Part shown: one piece after another, positions 59,738 to 64,000 of the stretch
Layout of the letters: every line of letters starts with the position of its first letter
Position numbering within the stretch: position 1 is the stretch's first letter
Source: Teretinema zuelzerae
GTDB taxonomy: Bacteria; Spirochaetota; Spirochaetia; Treponematales; Treponemataceae
Length of the DNA stretch: 64,000 bases
Direction of reading: 5' to 3'
Assembly: GCF_021021555.1 (NCBI RefSeq)
Contig: NZ_JAINWA010000001.1
Coordinates: 558,001 to 622,000 of the forward strand
Position numbers and translations under genes: made by a program
Notes under the pieces: model-generated
What the model was told of the DNA's origin: nothing
Database searches by the model: none
Seen by the model: the letters and a program-made list of their open reading frames with translations, nothing else

Positions 59738-60754
59738 TTATTCGGGGAGAAAGCTTCGGTAGTCGGCCAGATGGGCCGGCAGGGTTTCGTACGGCTTCAA
59801 CCCGTAGGGGCATCGCTTGGCGCACAAGCCGCATTTCGTGCAGTCCTCGATCCGGCTCATCAGCTCCCGCCACTCGGGGGTAAGCCACTGGGCAGGAGGA
59901 GACCGCCGCAACAGCTCTCTCATGCGGTTCGCGTTGTTTATAGGGATGTTCGCGGGACACGGAAGGCAGTAGCCGCAGCCCCGGCAAAAATTTCCCGCCA
60001 GCTCAGCGCGGTCCTTTTCAATCATGGCTGATAACTCGTCATCGAGCACGGGAGGCTCGCGTTCGAGCGCGAGAAACTCCTCGAGCTCGCTCGTTTTTTG
60101 TATGCCCCACAGGGGAACCGCGTTCTCCTGTTTTCTCATCCATGCGAAAGCCGATCGCGCGTTCGTGAGCAAGCCCCCGGCAAGCGCCTTCATGGCGAGA
60201 AAGCCCACCTGCTTTTCCTCGCAGAGGGCGGCCAATTCAACATCCTCGGGAGCAGAAAGATAGCTCAAGGGAAACTGGATGCTGTCGTACAATCCGGATT
60301 CGGCCGCCTGAAGGGCGAGCTGGCGCGAGTGGTTGGTAACCCCGAAAAATCGGATCTTCCCTTCTTCGCGGGCTTTCGCCAACGCGTCGTAGAGGCCGTC
60401 CTCCCCGCCGGGAAGCGGGATGAACGAGGGGTTATGCAATTGATACACGTCGATCCAGTCGGTCTGCAGGTTTCTCAGACTTGTTTCCAGATCCTTGAAA
60501 AGGTCGGCTCCCGTTCTCGCCCCCGTCTTCGTCGCGACGATTACGTCCTTGCGGATTTCGTCGAGGGCGAAGCCGAGCTTTTCCTCGCTGTCGCTGTACG
60601 CCCGGGCGGTATCGAAAAAATTGACGCCGCCGTCCCAGGCTGTTCTGAGCAAGGTAGCCGCCTCTTCCACGGATGCGATGCGCTGAATGGGAAGGGCGCC
60701 GAAAGCGGTGCGGGACACCATAAGACCCGTTTTGCCGAAGGAGATGTATTCCAT
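59738..60754 (-). CDS. Aldo/keto reductase with C-terminal [4Fe-4S] ferredoxin domain
   Basis: The 338-residue product has an AKR barrel (MEYISFGKTGLMVSRTAFG, FFDTARAYSDSEEKLGFAL, TKTGARTG, and YQLHNPSF, which holds the catalytic-type His). A C-terminal iron-sulfur module shows CRGCGYCLPCP and CTKCGLCAKRCPYG. Such proteins couple redox of small carbonyl compounds to ferredoxin-type electrons. The substrate is unknown. It lies 8 bases downstream of the ROK gene and may be co-expressed with it. Confidence 0.9.
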   Translation of the reverse strand: MEYISFGKTGLMVSRTAFGALPIQRIASVEEAATLLRTAWDGGVNFFDTARAYSDSEEKLGFALDEIRKDVIVATKTGARTGADLFKDLETSLRNLQTDWIDVYQLHNPSFIPLPGGEDGLYDALAKAREEGKIRFFGVTNHSRQLALQAAESGLYDSIQFPLSYLSAPEDVELAALCEEKQVGFLAMKALAGGLLTNARSAFAWMRKQENAVPLWGIQKTSELEEFLALEREPPVLDDELSAMIEKDRAELAGNFCRGCGYCLPCPANIPINNANRMRELLRRSPPAQWLTPEWRELMSRIEDCTKCGLCAKRCPYGLKPYETLPAHLADYRSFLPE

Positions 60755-60762
60755 GAAGGGGA

Positions 60763-61929
60763 TTATCCTTTTCGTTTCAATATGTATTCGTACAGATCGT
60801 ATCCGACCATTTCCTGGAAACGGTCGGCGATATCGGGAACGGAAAACAGTTTTTCCACGAATAGTCCGGCGGCTCCGATGGATACCGCGGCCTTCCCGTA
60901 ACGGGAAAACTCTATTTCCAATTCCCGGCTGATGTCATAGTTCCAGTTGTCGGCGACCGCGCTTTCCACATAGGAAGCGAGATTCCCCCGGTGCTCCGGA
61001 AGGTCGCCGGCAAACACGATTTTAGTCAGATCGAAGCAATTCACCAAAAAGGCGAGGTTCTCGGCAAGCTCGCGGTAGAGCGTGTCGAGCAGCGAAGTAT
61101 TTTCAGGGAGAGAGGCAAGCTCCCTCCAGGGTATTTCAAATTGTCCGGTTTCAGGATTCGAATACACGGTGCGGAATTCGCCGGCGGTAAAGTGGTCCCC
61201 GTGCAGAACGCGCTCCCGGATGACGATGCCGGTTCCCAGCGCGAATCCGTGGCACTGGGTTTCGTTCGGACGGTCGGTGCGGAACTCCCCGAGAACGCTG
61301 ATGAAATTGCGGCTCCGGTTGTCGCTGGCGAAGGCAAGCTCAGCCCAGCAGCAGCAGTTCGCGTCGTTTTCAAAGAAAATCGGCTCGGGAATAAGCGGTT
61401 CAAGCTCGTCCTTCAGCCTGCGCGGCGCGCCGAGTCCGAAAGAATGCGAGCGGATGACGGTCCCTGTATACGGGTCGATGACGCCCGGAAGTCCTATTCC
61501 GATTCCAAGCAGAAAAAGCCCTTCCCCGTCGATCCATTTCCGGGCAAGCGCGATGACAGAAACGATGCGCTCGGCGAGGTTTCCGGCGTCGGCCGCGCCT
61601 GGGCTTTCAAAGGAATGGAGAACAGAGCCCTCAAGGGTGGTAATGACGCCCGAACAGCGCGCCGCCTGCAGCTCGAGGCCTATGACGACGCCGAGGTCCT
61701 CCCGGATGCGGAGCTGAACCTGCCGCCGCCCGACGCCGCTCTGTTCGGTGCTTTTTCCCGCGGTAACGACCAGCCCTCGGTCGAGAATCACCTGCATGAT
61801 TTTCGTCACCGTTGAGCGGTCGAGATCCAGCAGTTCGGCCGCCTGGATCCGGCTAACGCCGGGATTGAGCCAGATAGCCCGGAGAATCCGCGAGGTATTG
61901 ATGCTGTGAAGTCTGTTGCTGTCGGCCAT
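60763..61929 (-). CDS. ROK-family transcriptional regulator
   Basis: The 388-residue product has an N-terminal winged helix (RIQAAELLDLDRSTVTKIMQ, then GRRQVQLRI) and a ROK sugar-kinase-like domain (GIGIGLPGVIDPYTGTVIRS, ENDANCCCWAELAFA). The standard ROK zinc motif CxCGxxGCxE is absent: the region after FALGTGIVIRERVLHGDHFTAGEF runs without it. NagC/XylR-type regulators of this build respond to a sugar. The gene next to it encodes an aldo/keto reductase. Confidence 0.87.
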   Translation of the reverse strand: MADSNRLHSINTSRILRAIWLNPGVSRIQAAELLDLDRSTVTKIMQVILDRGLVVTAGKSTEQSGVGRRQVQLRIREDLGVVIGLELQAARCSGVITTLEGSVLHSFESPGAADAGNLAERIVSVIALARKWIDGEGLFLLGIGIGLPGVIDPYTGTVIRSHSFGLGAPRRLKDELEPLIPEPIFFENDANCCCWAELAFASDNRSRNFISVLGEFRTDRPNETQCHGFALGTGIVIRERVLHGDHFTAGEFRTVYSNPETGQFEIPWRELASLPENTSLLDTLYRELAENLAFLVNCFDLTKIVFAGDLPEHRGNLASYVESAVADNWNYDISRELEIEFSRYGKAAVSIGAAGLFVEKLFSVPDIADRFQEMVGYDLYEYILKRKG

Positions 61930-61962
61930 ACCTTCCGGATTCCCCTTGCTATGCCCGCCGGA

Positions 61963-63318
61963 TCACACCCGGCGGTAGTTCTTGATTTCGGCGCGGATGC
62001 GCGCGGCCAGTTCCGAGCGGGGCACGCGGACCTGCTCCATGGAATCGCGGAAGCGGAGCGTCACCGTATTGTCTTCCTTGGAATCGTAGTCGACGGTTAC
62101 GCAGAAGGGAGTTCCGATCTCGTCCTGGCGGCGGTAGCGCTTGCCGATGGCGCCGGCCTGGTCGTAATCGGTCATGAAGTCTTCCTTCAGCTCGTTCTGG
62201 ATATCCTTCGCAAGTTCGGCCAGACCGTCCTTCTTCATCAGCGGAAGCACCGCCACCGTCACCGGCGCGATGAACGGATGGAAGCGGAGCACCGTTCTCC
62301 AGTCGTCGTCGTTGCCCTTGTCCGCGACCTTTTCCTCTTCATAGGCGTCGCAGAGGAACATGAGCACGTTGCGGGTAAGGCCGGCGCTCGTCTCGATGAT
62401 ATAGGGAATGTAGCGCTCGTTTCCGTTGTCCTGATCGATGTACTGAAGATCCTTTCCGGAGAACTTCGTGTGCTGGGTCAGGTCGAAATCGGTGCGGTTG
62501 TGGATGCCTTCGAGCTCCTGGAATCCCATGGGGAACTCGAATTCGATGTCGTAGGCGTCCTTCGCGTAGTGGGCGAGCTTCTCATGGTGATGGAAGCGCA
62601 GCTTCTCCGCGCGGATGCCGTACTTCGGGTAATAATTCATGCGCTCGGCGCGCCAGTACTCGAAGAATTTCTCGTCCTCGCCGGGCTTCACGAAGAACTG
62701 CATCTCCATCTGCTCGAATTCGCAGGTGCGGAAGATAAAGTTCTTGGTCACGATCTCGTTGCGGAATGCCTTTCCCACCTGGGCGATTCCGAAGGGAATC
62801 TTGAGGCGGTTCGACTGGGCGATGTTCTTGTAGTTGACGTAGATGCCCTGGGCTGTTTCGGGGCGGAGATAGATCACCGACGACGAGTCTTCCGCGGGGC
62901 CGATGCTGGTCTTGAACATGAGATTGAACGAGCGGGGTTCGGTCAGGGGGCCGCCGCACTTCGGGCACTTGCGGGCTTCGACGTTTTCGCGGGAAATCTG
63001 CGTATCGTCGTCCGCGCGGAAACGGCTCTTGCAATCCTTGCAATCCACCAGCGGGTCGGAAAAGTTCGCCACGTGGCCCGACGCTTCCCACACACGCGGA
63101 TGCATCAAAATGGCCGCGTCGAGCCCCACGATGCTGTCGTGAAGCTGGGTCATCTCCTTCCACCAGGCTTTCTGAATATTATTCTTCAGCTCGATTCCCA
63201 GAGGACCGTAATCCCATGCGCCATTCTGCCCGCCGTAAATTTCGGAGGACTGAAACACAAAACCGCGCCTCTTGCAGAGGCTTACGATTTTTTCCATTGT
63301 TGTTGAGTGATCTTCCAT
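61963..63318 (-). CDS. glyS: Glycyl-tRNA synthetase, alpha2 type
   Basis: The 451-residue class II synthetase has the single-chain (alpha2) layout found in spirochaetes, Gram-positives and eukaryotes. Seen are [19 protein letters not shown], class II motif 1 region [14 protein letters not shown], motif 2 [20 protein letters not shown], motif 3 near [10 protein letters not shown], and a C-terminal anticodon-binding domain ([20 protein letters not shown]). A CxxC zinc site (CKDC, CPKC) is present. The conventional symbol for this form varies (glyS or glyQS). The 250 bases upstream of it (63319-63566) hold nothing I can identify. Confidence 0.94.
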   Translation of the reverse strand: MEDHSTTMEKIVSLCKRRGFVFQSSEIYGGQNGAWDYGPLGIELKNNIQKAWWKEMTQLHDSIVGLDAAILMHPRVWEASGHVANFSDPLVDCKDCKSRFRADDDTQISRENVEARKCPKCGGPLTEPRSFNLMFKTSIGPAEDSSSVIYLRPETAQGIYVNYKNIAQSNRLKIPFGIAQVGKAFRNEIVTKNFIFRTCEFEQMEMQFFVKPGEDEKFFEYWRAERMNYYPKYGIRAEKLRFHHHEKLAHYAKDAYDIEFEFPMGFQELEGIHNRTDFDLTQHTKFSGKDLQYIDQDNGNERYIPYIIETSAGLTRNVLMFLCDAYEEEKVADKGNDDDWRTVLRFHPFIAPVTVAVLPLMKKDGLAELAKDIQNELKEDFMTDYDQAGAIGKRYRRQDEIGTPFCVTVDYDSKEDNTVTLRFRDSMEQVRVPRSELAARIRAEIKNYRRV

Positions 63319-63566
63319 TGTAAGGATGCTCCTTTGCCCACGCTGGTTGCGAGGGACCGTGATTAGAAGTACAGGATACCATATTTGCGCGAAAAGTGTA
63401 CAGAAGAAACAATTTCAAGACTGAGGCAGGAAGCTCAAGGACGGGCGGAGCCTCACGGCGGGAGCCCCCGCAAGAAAGAGGCGCAAGGGGCGGAATATCC
63501 AATACTCCCGATTTCTCCAGTTTTCTGCGTTTGTGTAAATTTGTATCGATATCCGTTAGATAGTAT

Positions 63567-63596
63567 TTGATTCGCCGGCCGTCCCGGTGTCATACT
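63567..63596 (+). promoter_or_regulatory. Promoter candidate for the 63629 gene
   Basis: TTGATT (63567-63572) and CATACT (63591-63596) are separated by 18 bp, 33 bases before the ATG; AAAGAGG serves as ribosome site. Confidence 0.45.
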
Positions 63597-63628
63597 GGTT
63601 TCAAACATAAAACAAAAAGAGGTACCGC

Positions 63629-63829
63629 ATGCTTAACGAAGAAGACATCGTCTTGTTGAATCTTATCAGGCAATCCATGCTTCCCGGACAGGACGGCATC
63701 AAAATGAGGGCTTTTCTCGCTTTCAACCGCGACCACCCGCTCGCAAAGGCGGAAGCCGTCGAGGCGCTCGCCGCAAAGGACGCCCTCGTCGTAAAAGACG
63801 ACACCCTCTATCCGGTGGAAAACATCTGA
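63629..63829 (+). CDS. Small conserved-looking protein, 66 residues
   Basis: The ATG follows AAAGAGGTACCGC. The product is soluble with a helical N-terminus (NEEDIVLLNLIRQSMLPGQD) and a winged-helix-like end (AEAVEALAAKDALVVKDDTL). The pattern (helix, helix, beta hairpin) could be a small DNA-binding domain, but no family is recognised. It is followed by an unrelated membrane-protein gene. Confidence 0.6.
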   Translation: MLNEEDIVLLNLIRQSMLPGQDGIKMRAFLAFNRDHPLAKAEAVEALAAKDALVVKDDTLYPVENI

Positions 63830-63856
63830 CAAAAATCTGCAACCTGAGTGTTACAT

Positions 63857-63882
63857 CTGTGTCTATTTAAAAAGAGACACAG
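63857..63882 (+). promoter_or_regulatory. RNA hairpin adjacent to a ribosome site
   Basis: CTGTGTCT (63857-63864) and AGACACAG (63875-63882) pair perfectly around a 10-base AT loop. The stem ends at the AGAGGTG ribosome site of the gene starting at 63894, so it may hide or expose it. Confidence 0.45.
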
Positions 63883-63893
63883 AGGTGCACTGT

Positions 63894-64000
63894 ATGAAAC
63901 TAAAAAAGATAGCGCATGAAACATCAGCCGTATTCTCGATCTTCTTCTCATTCACCTGGCTTTTCTGGATGTTGCTCGGAGCCTGGGCAGGGTTACGTTC
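63894..64000 (+). CDS. Membrane protein, N-terminal part only
   Basis: From ATG 63894 the frame runs off the window: a basic start (MKLKKIAHE) and a long hydrophobic segment (FSIFFSFTWLFWMLLGAWAG). AGAGGTG lies upstream. It is probably an inner-membrane protein; 35 codons do not allow a family call. Confidence 0.6.
   Translation, partial: MKLKKIAHETSAVFSIFFSFTWLFWMLLGAWAGLR

Noticed and set aside
61906-63306. 466-codon plus-strand open frame over glyS
   Set aside because: It is the antisense shadow of glycyl-tRNA synthetase, caused by high GC codon use.

Overview
The window looks like a chromosomal segment of a host-associated spirochaete, most likely a Treponema relative. This is an inference from gene content: an alpha2-type glycyl-tRNA synthetase, an SPFH cluster, Trk potassium uptake, a LysM/M23 peptidase beside a PEGA-like protein, and RHS and toxin-antitoxin debris. 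No rRNA or tRNA gene was seen. By eye, GC content is intermediate on the left (1-11 kb), very mixed in the middle (11-33 kb, with AT-rich islands) and high on the right (33-64 kb).

Left block (1-11 kb). A four-gene minus-strand operon encodes a parvulin-like lipoprotein, a fusion of a CDF metal-transporter domain with an SPFH/HflK domain, HflC, and a second HflK that leaves the window. Next is a tightly overlapping trio: a DUF4105 membrane protein, an OmpR-type regulator and a sensor kinase. Divergent from it is apolipoprotein N-acyltransferase (lnt).

Phage-derived block (11.7-21.4 kb). A minus-strand HK97-type head and packaging module holds TerS, TerL, portal, prohead protease, major capsid, a structural protein and a connector, but no tail, lysis, replication or integrase gene. 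A LuxR-type regulator sits between portal and protease. Upstream of it are a 56-codon gene, a large nested inverted-repeat element (20740-20893) and an unrecognised plus-strand gene whose terminator hairpin is split by an IS3 element.

RHS/IS block (22.7-33.1 kb). This is the ruin of a polymorphic-toxin locus. Two identical inverted IS256 copies flank an inverted 2.7-kb segment. Joining the two ends of that segment through a split 8-bp target duplication restores a small membrane-protein (immunity-like) gene, so the segment was originally collinear with the RHS gene. Un-inverted, the order is RHS core, tip 1, immunity 1, hairpin repeat, higBA, RHS fragment with tip 2, immunity 2, hairpin repeat. 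The RHS core is also split by an IS4 copy, frameshifted at its DPTGL motif and missing its 5' end, which stops at a 22-bp tandem repeat beside an IS256 end remnant. A TacA/TacT-like module follows.

Right block (33-64 kb). Mostly housekeeping genes: an esterase, an LRR protein, GT39/GT2/GtrA envelope glycosylation genes, an MBL hydrolase broken by one stop codon, MFS, trkH and trkA, a type Vd patatin autotransporter, ogt, an ATP-grasp ligase, a 14-unit 19-bp repeat, an AAA+ ATPase, a ferredoxin, M23 peptidase, PEGA-like protein, PBP1A, a ParB-like protein with a hydrophobic tail, tyrS, nadE, a ferredoxin-type aldo/keto reductase, a ROK regulator and glyS. A 147-bp tandem duplication lies between tyrS and nadE.
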